From NCBI GenBank assembly GCA_038025085.1, contig CM076150.1, forward strand, positions 2,700,001 to 2,764,000: a stretch of 64,000 bases of DNA, in the 5' to 3' direction. Positions 1 through 10,205 of the stretch are shown here, in pieces. The number at the start of each line of letters is the position of its first letter. Position 1 is the first letter of the stretch. The notes under the pieces were generated by a model. The model had not been told where the DNA came from. It worked only from the letters and a program-made list of their open reading frames with translations, and searched no databases. Origin of the DNA: Tetragonia tetragonoides. Lineage: Eukaryota; Streptophyta; Magnoliopsida; Caryophyllales; Aizoaceae. Both the position numbers and the translations under genes were made by a program.

Positions 1-810
1 CCAAAAATTTGCCAAGAAAATGTCTTCCTGTATTGTTTAAATTAATAAAAAGACACACTTGGGTATAAGTTATACCTTAAAGTTGGGATCAATATCATAC
101 CTTAAACACGTGCAATAAAGCTTGCATTATCCACACGAGCCAAAATAAAGAAAGACAAAATTTTGAATTTCCGCTTAGATTTTGTACAATGCATGGGCTG
201 ACAATCTGACATGACATCTCAAAGCTCAACTTGACACATTCAGATTTTAATAGCCACCAAGGTCGTAATGGCATACTAAAGGACATATACATATACGGAT
301 TACTAAGGGTTTCACTCTATATTTGGAATTCCATCATATTAACTCAAAACCGAATCCTCTTAATCCCCTCCATCTAAAACCTTTAAAATTGACCCGGCCC
401 ATTTTCAGAATCCTGGCACAATTTTCTCAATTCGAACTTCTGTACACCCTGATAAAATAAACTAAAAATTAAATTTCACCAACAAAACAATCCATACCCG
501 CTCCCTCCCGAAAGAAAATGAGCCAACTCAATACTCGCCGGGCCGACCTATTTGACATGTCTACCTCTTTTTTGCTCATCCGTTTGACATGTCTACTTTT
601 TTTTTTTTTTTGCTCATCCGTTTGACATGTCTCCTTGCTCCTTCCTTAGTAAACTACTACAAAGCGACCAAACCTGGCGGCCCGGACCAAAGCCCAAGCA
701 GCCACTGCTTGGCCTGGACCGACAGGGAAAAGGGCGGTTGAATTAAAATTAAATGCCTTACAATAATAATACTACCGAAACCAAGAAAAACCATCACTCA
801 CGAACATCTA
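1..810. other. Intergenic sequence upstream of the TBL gene
   Basis: No gene is supported here. AT-rich DNA leads into the TBL start codon. Three near-copies of a unit beginning TTTGACATGTCT sit at 551, 583 and 621, separated by T-rich spacers and GCTCATCCG, forming a short degenerate tandem array inside the likely promoter. Two lines of pyrimidine-rich sequence between about 840 and 960 already belong to the coding exon. Confidence 0.6.
551..633. repeat. Short tandem array, 3 copies of TTTGACATGTCT unit
   Basis: The 12-mer TTTGACATGTCT occurs at 551, 583 and 621. Copies one and two are each followed by a T-rich run and GCTCATCCG. The units are 32 and 38 bp apart and differ mainly in T-run length, which fits replication slippage. 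The array lies about 180-260 bp upstream of the TBL start codon. Confidence 0.7.
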
Positions 811-3360
811 ATGGCAGATTCAATCCAACACCAGAAGAAACTGAAAAAACACCACCCTTTAATTTCCATTCTCTGCTTCATCTCTTTTATCTTCATCCTC
901 ACAATCCTCCTTAGCACCCAACAAACTCTCCACAACTTTCTCTCTCCTTCTCTCTACAGAGATCTCTTCTCTCATACCATCCCATCTTCTCCTTCTTCAC
1001 AACCATTACTTTCTCCCATTGTTGCAACACAATCTAAAGCTTCCATATCACCCATCTCAGATTCACAATTCAATTCAAAAAATGTTGATAATGGTACTAG
1101 AATTGTACCCTTTTCAAATGGGGTGCCTACAGATTTGGGAATCAATGGTGAAAAGGCTGAAAATGGTGATAGAATTGCACCCAATTCAAAAGGGGTGCTT
1201 AAAGATTCGAACTTTGATGAATTTAAGGTGGAAAATGGCGATAGAAGTCTACCCAATTCAGAAATTGTGCTTAAGGATTCGAAACTCGATGTCGAAAAGG
1301 CGGGTTTTGGTAAAGGATCTGGTGAGGATGATGGTGGCATTGTAGAAGAAGTAATGCAAGGAAAAAGGGGTTGTAATTTGTATATGGGAAATTGGGTTAG
1401 AGATGATAGGTACCCTGTTTATAAGCCTGGTTCTTGTCCTTATGTTGATGAGGCATTTGATTGTCAGAGTAATGGAAGGCCTGATTCTGGGTATTTGAAT
1501 TGGCGTTGGCAGCCTGATGAGTGTGATCTTCCCAGGTGAGTTTTGTCAATTGAATTTTTGTTTTTGACAAGTTTTGAATTTTGATGTTAACTAAAGATAG
1601 TGAGAACATGTGCTTCCCATTTTAGGTAATTAAAGTTTGTTTCTTTCTTTGTTTCCTTTTGGTATGGTGATTTACTACTGATAGGTTTAGTTAGATTGCT
1701 AGTAATGAGTGCATCAAAACTACTTCATATTAGAGCTGGTATCAGGATTCAGGAACCATATTTACATAAAAATGGTACTTTAAATGTTTGAATAATGAAT
1801 GCATATCATCATATACATTTCTTTCTTACCACTGGGGACTATAAAGTGAAGATTTTGTTCAGGGTATGATTATTGCAGTGTAATAAGCACCAAGATATTA
1901 GTCTTCCCTTACTTGGTTTATATTATGGTATTGATTTTAGTGATATACCATCCATTATAGAATGAGAGTGTAGAAACTGGAGCACATATCCAAGACCAAT
2001 GTAATCCAAGGCAAAGCAATTGGCCTCAATATACTTAATTGGGTGCCTTCAGAATCAATGATGGACAACTTATGTTCTTACGTTGTTGTGGACTTGTGGG
2101 GGATGGGGTCGTTAAGGGGCGCAGCAGTTATATTGTGACACCCCAACTTTGCCCTACATTTGAAGAGTATGGTGTTTGTCACAAGCTTAAGGGGATTTTG
2201 CCCTGCTATGTAAAGTAATGTCCTTATTGTGCTTAATTAGATCTCTTGAAGGGCTCATTCTGGAGTTGCCCACTGATAGTGGCCAGTGGGTTTGGTTTTG
2301 TAAGGTGTTAGGGTGTTTCATATTTGTCATAATAATGAACTAATAGGTCGTAAAGAGGTTGCAATATTTAATTGAAACAAAACCAGTTTACAGTTATGTT
2401 CTCCTTGGCTGCATATTAGTTTGAGTCACCAATGGCAACTGCCATATCATATTTCTGATTGGGTGAGTACATTAAAGGTGGTTTCTATAAAATTGGGCAT
2501 TTAATTGATGTGTATAGTTTGTTTATCTGTATACCATTCTTTGTTGTATTCACAAGTCTGTTTGCAATTGGTACATATTTCTGTAAAAGTATCAAATAGA
2601 GTATTCCTGACATGTTTGGGTGAATAGCATAGGAGATATGGTTGTATATATCAGGTAGATCTTGAGAACAATGATACTTGATTAATTTGTGGGACTACAT
2701 TATTTCTGTCATGGTATTCTATCCCCTGTAAAGAAATTCTACTGAACAAACAAAGTTGGCTGACAAAAGCTAGGTTCCACTACAGATATTAGTCAGGTTT
2801 TGGTGTTTATCCATCTAGTTGTGCTCAGCTTCTGGTATTAAATCTTTCTGGCTTTTTCTCCTTTCATTATGCTGATCAAATCCTTCTTGAATTGGATTTG
2901 AGTTCAGTATGCTATATTGTTAGTGGTTACATTGGTTGATTGCTAATTGTGAGCTTGCTCTTGGCCTTATTACCAACATATTTACTGATGCATTACTCTT
3001 CTTATCTTTATGAATGGTTACCTAGATGTTAGCTATTGCGGGAGCCTTTCACCTTATTCCGTTGGTTCATGAGTTGCAGGTTCAATGCAACAGACTTTTT
3101 GGTCAGACTTCAGGGTAAAAGATTGATGCTTGTTGGAGATTCCATGAATCGGAACCAGTTTGAGTCAATGTTATGTATTCTGCGTGAGGGCCTTCCTGAT
3201 AAGAGCAAAATGTATGAAGTCCATGGATACAAGATAACCAAAGGGAGGGGTTTCTACATCTTCAAGTTTGTGGTAACTGCATGTTGTATTTATCTTTCCT
3301 TGTTCATTTTTATTGTGTGGCTTTTCGCCTTCTCCTGATACATGGCAATGTGAATCGTTT

Positions 3361-3396
<36 letters not shown>

Positions 3397-4554
3397 AGGA
3401 CTTCAATTGTACAGTAGAATTTGTGAGATCCCATTTTCTTGTAAGAGAAGGAACCCGAATTAATGGACGAGGAAACTCAAATCCTACCCTATCTATAGAT
3501 AAAATTGATAAGTCAGCTGGTAAATGGAAGCAGGCTGACATTCTCATCTTCAATACTGCCCACTGGTGGACTCATGGGAAGACTTCTAGAGGGTAGGTAT
3601 GCAATTTCCTTCCCCTAGATATTTGTGCTCCACTGCTATGTACTTGTGACTTTATTCCATATCAGATGTTAAATACCTAATACACGCCAGTACACTTTTG
3701 TGATGTAAAAGCTCATAGATTAGGTTCAAGTATGTTCATATTATGCTCACACTGTCCTTCATGCTTAGTGTTGCATTTCCTTTATGTTTCACTTTTCAAC
3801 AAAGTAGCTGATGTTGTGCAGGAAAAATTACTTCAAAGAAGGTGATCACATCTACCCTCGATTTGATGCAGTTGAGGCTTATAGGAGGGCCCTGAACACA
3901 TGGGCGGAGTGGATAGACAAAAATGTGAACCCTGAAAGGCAGTTGGTGTTCTATCGTGCATACTCATCTGCCCATTTTAGGTATTAACCTTACAATAATC
4001 TTCCTCATTTATTGGTGCTGTAGTCTGTTTCACCCATATGATCCACCATTTCCATTGATGATCACTGTGAAGCAGCAAAGTTTCAATCCTTTCCTTGAGT
4101 GAGGCTTCTGCTTCAGCTCTTATTTGTGAATGCAGGTTGAACAGTATGAAGATCTGACTTCGTCATATATTGCTGCACTCTATAACACGTTCATCGTTGT
4201 TGTTTTCTGAACAGGGGTGGAGATTGGGACTCTGGAGGTACATGCAATGGTGAAAAGGAGCCCATCCTAGGTGGCGCTTTCCTTGATAATTATCCATTGA
4301 AAATGAAAATAGTTGAAGAAGCAATCCAACATATGCAAGTTCCAGTGATATTGCTAAATGTTACAAGGTTGACAAATTTCCGTAAAGATGGCCACCCGTC
4401 AATTTATGGTAAGGTCAGACCGGTTGGAGCTAAAGTCTCTGGTAGAAAGCAAGACTGTAGTCACTGGTGTCTGCCTGGTGTCCCTGATGCTTGGAACGAA
4501 TTGATCTATGCCACTTTGGTAATCCAACAGAGAGCTATCAATCAAGTGCCTTAG
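811..4554 (+). CDS. TBL/TBR-type polysaccharide O-acetyltransferase (trichome birefringence-like)
   Basis: Five coding exons join in phase: 811-1535, 3080-3272, 3399-3592, 3822-3980, 4215-4554, giving 536 aa. All introns are GT-AG. The ATG at 811 is followed by a hydrophobic signal-anchor at about residues 16-35, as expected for a type II Golgi protein. A Ser/Asn-rich stalk follows with three imperfect repeats around NGDR.xPNS (about residues 91-165). The PMR5N-type Cys-rich module starts CNLYMGNWV at 188 and runs to about 242. The PC-esterase domain carries the GDS motif (261-263, GDSMNRNQ) and the C-terminal DxxH (D504, H507, in [12 protein letters not shown]). TBL proteins are known to O-acetylate wall polysaccharides such as xylan, mannan or pectin; which substrate applies here cannot be read from sequence. 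The motif context resembles the TBR/TBL1/TBL2 group. The acceptor of exon 3 follows an unbroken T tract of about 33 bases (3362-3394). The gene looks intact. Confidence 0.93.
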
Positions 4555-6138
4555 GTGCATGATCTCCGCTTCTCTTCTCTTAGCAGGATGAAATTTCAAG
4601 GTAACACCAGCATGCCTGCCACTCATCGGGTGTATTTCCATATGGTGGATAATCTGAAAATCAAGACATTGATGGGGAAAATACTCTAAGCTTTGGAAGT
4701 AACCTGAATTATCGGCAAAACTTGTGGCACACTAACAGCCTAAACTACAGAAGCTGGGGTCTGAGCCCTGAGGGTATCCTATTGTGTTGCTTTGGATTTC
4801 AAACTGTGGTTAAGATACAGCACTTTCCAAATAAATCAGCCACGCAGATGATATACTCCATGGTGGTGGGGATGGCGATTACCCTATGTGGATATTGTCT
4901 CGCTTCTCGTAAGAATTTAGTTAGTACATTGCATTCAACACATTCATAATCTTTTTCTTCATTTGGGTGAGATGCATTCACCATTTTCTGCAATTCATGA
5001 TGTACACTATGTAAGTTTTAATGAAGAATTATTCACAAACCTACACAGTTTGTAAATGTCTATTATTGAGAACCCTCAGCAGCAGCAGAGCGCATCATGT
5101 CTTTTATCAGAATGGTTGGGCTCAATTCAGCTTTGTAAATGGTGTTAATGCATTGAGCTTTTTAATAACCTCCTGTATCACAAGCTCCTGCACTGAATTA
5201 CTGAAGAACCTGGGTATATACAAGTGACTGGAATATTGAAGGAGCATTATCAATAGATATCAAAAGCCTTCTTGAACATACAAGAAACCACTAAAAATGA
5301 AATATCTAATCGGTAGGACTGCAGCCATCTTCAGTTCCTGTTTATCAATAGTCTGTTTCTCAGACATATTTTATAAACATTAGCCTGCAGTTTGGCCAGC
5401 AAAAGATCAGAATCAACTAAAACTGGATTACATTTACTTTTAAGTAGTTTGAAAGCCCGTGCGTTGCTTGGGTTACGTGAAAATTTCTGTCATTAACTGT
5501 CTTTTAGTTATTAGGATTGAGTTTTATGAATGCATACTTTCTGAATTATACTACTATGGTGTGTAATGAGTGATGATCTTATATGCCATTTGAAAAAGTC
5601 AATGTTGTTCTTAAAGTTGGCAAGTTTAGCCAGTTGCAAGCTATTCAAATTTATAGGCAACCCAAGCTCAACAGGCTAATTGGGTTCTTAAGCACTACTT
5701 TGCTTGGTATTTTCAGAGGGAATCAATGTATCAAACAGCTAGCCTTGACCTGTAATCTGAGATAGAAGCTACAGATAACCTCAATGGTGTTTTGCAGTAA
5801 TGCAAATCAGATATGTTTACCAAAAACTTCTGTCAAAAGATGGGCTTAACATACTTTGTGTGATGAAGATGTGGCATTCCACAATACATAGTCACATGCA
5901 TACATGTATACATATGATCCAGTGAAGGTACCTACACACTTTGTTGAAGAGGCCATTCATAATCACATCTGCAGGAAATTAAACAGGACATCAGGGACAA
6001 GCAGTTAATGTCGTACACTGAATGAGCACAGGCAACGTGCCAGCAGAAGTTAAAGTTTAATGATTGTAATTAACATGAAAGGTAAGCTACTAAATCTTAT
6101 TACAACCTTAAAAACTAGAAGAAAAATAAAGACCTCAG
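4555..6138. other. TBL 3' UTR and intergenic spacer between convergent genes
   Basis: The first few hundred bases after the TBL stop are probably its 3' UTR. The PRP4-like gene ends at the other side on the opposite strand, so the two genes converge. Short open frames of 60-85 codons here show no recognisable domain and are not called. No transposon end was recognised. Confidence 0.55.
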
Positions 6139-7503
6139 TCACTCAAGTGACCTTTTCTTGAGTGTTTGAGCAAAAGAGCTTCCCTTTGACCACAAGTTGA
6201 TGGTTCTGTCAAGCCCAACAGTGGCAATGTGCTTCCCATCTCCTGTAATATCTACTGAGGTAATAGCCAAATCATGTCTAGAGAGTGTCTGCACAAGTTT
6301 AAAACCTTGAGACGATGACCATACCCTAGCAGTCCTGTCGTGTGAGGCCGTTATCAGATAACCCTCAGGCCCGAACCTAACTTGGGAAATAAGCTTGGGA
6401 TGGGCATCAATGTGGTGCAAACACTGTCCTTTCTTTCTTAAATCCCAAACCCGGCAAAGGTTTTCTTCCTCTGAAGCTGTAGCCACATGATACCCGTTGG
6501 GGGAAAAATCCAACCCAAGAACCGCACCAGCATGACCTTGTAGATCAAGGATATTTCTTCCTGTTCTAAGATCCCAAATTCGAGCAATTTTATCCATGCC
6601 AGATGATGCTACCAATGATCCATCAGGATGAAAAGATATGTCATACACTTCTCTGCAATGACCTTCCTGACATAACAGCTCTTTACCTATACCAATACCA
6701 GTTTCAACATCCCATAATCTCCAACTGTGATCATAGCTAACAGTTGCTAAATACTTCCCTGAGGGATGGAAAGCTATACGAGCAAGGCGGTCTGAATGAC
6801 CTTCCATTGTGGTCAATAGATGACCCTTCTTTTCTGAAGTAGTATTCCATAGCTTAGCAGTGTGATCAGCTGAACCAGTTGCCACAATGGTCGTAGTACT
6901 AGGAGAGAATGCAATGTCAGTAGCGCGGTTACTGTGTCCTTTCAACACAGACACCAGCTGAGGCATGACAGTATTGACACTCCATATCTTGGCAACGCCG
7001 CTATAAGAACAGGTACATACTAGCTTTCCATCCTTGGAGAAAGAACAACCACTAAGAGGACGATCATCACCAATCTCACTTCTAACAAGATCCCAATTAT
7101 AATCATTATCATTAACATCTATGTAATTGTGATGTCTTTTTATCCCTGAAACTGAAACTGCAACTGCCTTTTCCTGCAGTATTCGCTGATGTGCTCTGAC
7201 TATTGAGAAGTTTGCTATAAAACTTCGAGCCTCTAACAATTGTATTGTCCCTGGAGTGTAGAACGGATATTCAATAATCTCATCCTTATTTTTTATTTTC
7301 TCGTCGTCTTTCAAATCACCACCAAGACCATCCTTACTAAATTCATGGTGATCACGATCAAGCAGCAGCTTTGCGAGGCGGTCCCGTGTTTCCCAAGGAC
7401 CCTCTCCGAAGAGAGTAACGGGTTCGCATAGACGTCTCAGACTATCTTGCACGGCATTCACACTCGTCGGAACAACAACCTGAACCTGTCGCGTTTTCTC
7501 CAT
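6139..7503 (-). CDS. PRP4-like U4/U6 snRNP WD40 protein, single exon
   Basis: A single uninterrupted frame of 454 aa starts at the ATG read from 7503. The open frame extends 24 codons further upstream but has no ATG there. The N-terminus carries a PRP4/SFM-like motif with RRLCEPVTLFGEGPWETRD (about residues 19-37). Seven WD40 repeats follow, beginning GDDRPLSGCSFSKDGK and ending near DRTINLW, each closing in a W-D or equivalent pair. PRP4 is a structural subunit of the U4/U6 di-snRNP needed for pre-mRNA splicing in the nucleus; the Arabidopsis homologue is LACHESIS. Compared with that homologue as I recall it, the Pro-rich N-terminal extension of roughly 100 residues is missing. The lack of introns and the shortened N-terminus suggest a diverged paralogue or retrocopy, but there is no internal stop and a TATA-like sequence sits upstream. 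An ordinary intronless locus is the alternative. Confidence 0.85.
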   Translation of the reverse strand: MEKTRQVQVVVPTSVNAVQDSLRRLCEPVTLFGEGPWETRDRLAKLLLDRDHHEFSKDGLGGDLKDDEKIKNKDEIIEYPFYTPGTIQLLEARSFIANFSIVRAHQRILQEKAVAVSVSGIKRHHNYIDVNDNDYNWDLVRSEIGDDRPLSGCSFSKDGKLVCTCSYSGVAKIWSVNTVMPQLVSVLKGHSNRATDIAFSPSTTTIVATGSADHTAKLWNTTSEKKGHLLTTMEGHSDRLARIAFHPSGKYLATVSYDHSWRLWDVETGIGIGKELLCQEGHCREVYDISFHPDGSLVASSGMDKIARIWDLRTGRNILDLQGHAGAVLGLDFSPNGYHVATASEEENLCRVWDLRKKGQCLHHIDAHPKLISQVRFGPEGYLITASHDRTARVWSSSQGFKLVQTLSRHDLAITSVDITGDGKHIATVGLDRTINLWSKGSSFAQTLKKRSLE

Positions 7504-7584
7504 CTCTAGATCAATGGACTGAGTAGTTTCTCTTGAGAGGTAGTTTGATTTCTCTGCTATTCTAAAACGTAGCAAAGCAATCTT

Positions 7585-7595
7585 AATATATATAG
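7585..7595 (-). promoter_or_regulatory. Candidate TATA box for the PRP4-like gene
   Basis: Read on the minus strand this is CTATATATATT, about 82 bp upstream of the chosen ATG at 7503. The spacing fits a short 5' UTR and supports starting translation at 7503. AT-rich background makes chance matches common. Confidence 0.45.
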
Positions 7596-7599
7596 CAAT

Positions 7600-9144
7600 T
7601 TATTTCCACAGGGAACTTTCCTAAAAAACTTGTTGAATAAAAAAAGGAAACTTTCAGAAACAGAGAATTTGTGGAAGAATGTACAAATTATGTGACGGTC
7701 GATGTACTACTACTAGTAGGAGTAGGACTGTAGGACAAGGATTATCCTTTTTTCTTTTTCTTTTTTTTTTCTTTCTGAGTTTCTTTCCTTCTTTTTTTTT
7801 TGATAAATTTAAGAGTTCAATTAAAATTAGGTAATAATAAGTTTAGGACGCATTATCCTCTTATCCTCTTTGTCAAAAGCCGATCTAGCATTACATCTAA
7901 CATTATTGGTTAATTATAAACCAGCACTAGTTTTAAAGCCTCTGCGCTAAACGAGTTGAGTGAAATGTCCGTATATTAATATTTTTTTGGTGAAATACGC
8001 ATGATAACACGCCTATTTAAAAATAGAAACCATAAATAATTTCTAATTGATAATAATAATGCATGCTATATAGTGATGCTAGTTTCATGTTATCCTTAGT
8101 AATTTAGGTCGATCTCTCTTTTATTTTTCACGCCCCTCGGATCATCAAAATTTGCTAGAATCAATAAGAAAACTTGAAAGCAAAGAGATGTAGCAAGAAT
8201 AAAGGGTGAGAAATTGTTCAAAAATGGAGAAGTGGTTATGTGAGGCGTTTTATTAAAAAAGAATACTCCGTATTAGTTATCATAATCCTCCGAAAATACA
8301 ATTAGGGTTCTAACCAAATTGCACCTCCGAAAACGGTTACTTTAAAATTGTTGTTAGATTGATGTTCAAACTCTACATATCATATCAGAGGAGCCTTGAA
8401 TCAATGCCATAACCTCTCAATAAATTTAGATATACATGAAGCATTCAACTTCCATTAGTCTCCCATTACTTTCATGTCAACTTTTGGCCTTGTAGTCTTG
8501 CAGATAGCAAATAGATAAGCAAATTAATAAAATGTGAAATGTGAACATGAGGAGAGGCACATATCACATTCTCCATTTTTTTGTCTTTCAATATTCTATA
8601 TATTTCTGGCTTATGTGGCTTACTTTTAATTTTTTTTTGTTGAGACTAATTGCTTAGGCGATGCAACTTAATCATCAAACTTGTGCTATGCACAAACTTA
8701 AAATATATTTGTTCAAATTTATTTTCAAGCCAATCTTACATGTTTCTTATACATATTTTAAATGAATATCGTTTTACGTACTTTTCGATGCGAATCTGAT
8801 GATTTAAAAGAATAATTTTTTAGACATGTAGAAAAAGTTATATTTGATTTTATAAATATTTTACATAGATCTAACATAACTCTTATAAAACTCTAGAGGT
8901 CTATCACAACTCAAGCTCTATATTTCATTTCCTAACCTCTATTTATTTTTTGTTTAATTCTTGCTTAGATATCATTCCTATGTGGCGCGATGCCCGTGGA
9001 TGCACGCGTTCAAATTTATATGTTTTGTTGTTTTATTTTTCTTTTATTAGTAAATATCATATTTTAATATTTACTTACTGAAATTAATATTGTAACACAA
9101 TCTTACAAGTTTATTGTAAACATATTATACTTACATCTCATTTC
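7600..9144. other. AT-rich intergenic DNA
   Basis: No coding frame is recognisable. Around 8690-8960 a degenerate sequence resembles the start of the direct repeats at 9145 and 9530 (shared ACTTTTCGATGCGAAT-like core and following T-rich stretch), suggesting an older third copy of that family. Confidence 0.4.
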
Positions 9145-9427
9145 GAAGTATTTTTCGATACGAATATGATGGTGTAGATATTATTATTTTTAAAGATGTG
9201 TAGGATAGTTATATTCGGGTTTGAATATTAGACAAAAATAAAGTAGTTATGACGCCAATAAAACTCTAACTATTTAGCATAATTCAATCTCTCTTTTTCA
9301 TTATCCGAAACTTTATTACTACGAAACTTCTTTATATTATATATTGATTGATATGTTAAAGTAAATTTATTTGGCAATTTATTTGGGTATACTAATTACT
9401 AAGTTACCAACGTGTGAAAAATCTTCT
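9145..9427. repeat. Direct repeat copy A of an unnamed dispersed family
   Basis: This 283-bp segment, starting GAAGTATTTTTCGATACGAA and ending GTGTGAAAAATCTTC, is repeated at 9530-9813 with roughly 90 percent identity by eye. The copies share the block AAGTAGTTATGACGCC and the tail up to AATCTTC. They are in direct orientation about 385 bp apart. No coding potential is seen. It may be a segment of a non-autonomous transposon, but no terminal inverted repeats were found. Confidence 0.75.
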
Positions 9428-9529
9428 CTTCCTTTTCATATTTCTATTTCTATTTCTATTTTTTATTTTTTTTGGTTCAAAATTTGTGTTATGAGTATGT
9501 ATTACTTTAATTTTATTGTTTAATATTCT

Positions 9530-9813
9530 GAAGTACTTTTCGATACAAATATAATGGTGTAAATATTATTATTTTTAAAGATGTGTAGTGATAGTTGTAT
9601 TCGAGTTTGAATATCAGACAAAGATAAAGTAGTTATGACGCCAATAAAACTCTAACTATTTAGCACAATTCAGTCTCTCTTTTTCATTATCCGAAACTTT
9701 ATTACTATGAAACTTCTGTATATTATATATTGATTGATATGTTAAAAATATTTTTATTTTGCAATTGATTTGGGTATACTAATTACTAAGTTACTAAAGT
9801 GTGAAAAATCTTC
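9530..9813. repeat. Direct repeat copy B of the same family
   Basis: Second copy of the 9145-9427 repeat in the same orientation. Differences are scattered substitutions and small indels, for example in the AT-rich stretch before the shared ending. A weaker relative with a GGATTTTTC(G/A)A core follows near 9860 and another near 21013. Confidence 0.75.
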
Positions 9814-10040
9814 CGCTTGTGGCATGCTTTTAAAAGTATCGCTTAGGTGATTTCATTTTGAAGGATTTTTCGAACCTGATCCAATGAAGTAAGAATTATA
9901 ATTTTTATAATTGCGTAACAAAAGTTATTTAATTTTATAACTTGAACAATATGATAATAATTATGTCGTTTTGTATTTATTAAGTCAAATAAATGCTTGA
10001 CACACACGACTTACGTGTCATTACCATACGGATTTGGGTC
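9814..10040. other. Intergenic, no gene seen
   Basis: AT-rich sequence with a degenerate relative of the neighbouring repeat family. No open frame or RNA gene is recognised. Confidence 0.4.
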
Positions 10041-10205
10041 TGACGTGTCATCTCATATGTCAATCTTGAATATCCTATGTGACAAGTCATGGGAGAGTCA
10101 CACTATGTTTTAATAGTAAGGTCCGACGTGTCATCTCATGTGTCAATCTTGAATATCTCACGCGACAAGTCATAGGAGAGCCACATTGTGTTTTAATAGT
10201 AAGGT
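10041..10205. repeat. 83-bp tandem duplication
   Basis: Two adjacent units begin GACGTGTCATCTCAT at 10042 and 10125, both ending TTTTAATAGTAAGGT. The period is 83 bp and the units differ at only a handful of positions. The ending TTTAAT(A/G)GTAAGGTAA recurs at about 21279, where the upstream sequence is also similar, so this is part of a dispersed element family. Confidence 0.75.

Noticed and set aside
7504..7575. 24-codon N-terminal extension of the PRP4-like frame
   Set aside because: It begins at a TTG codon with no ATG; the first ATG is at 7503.
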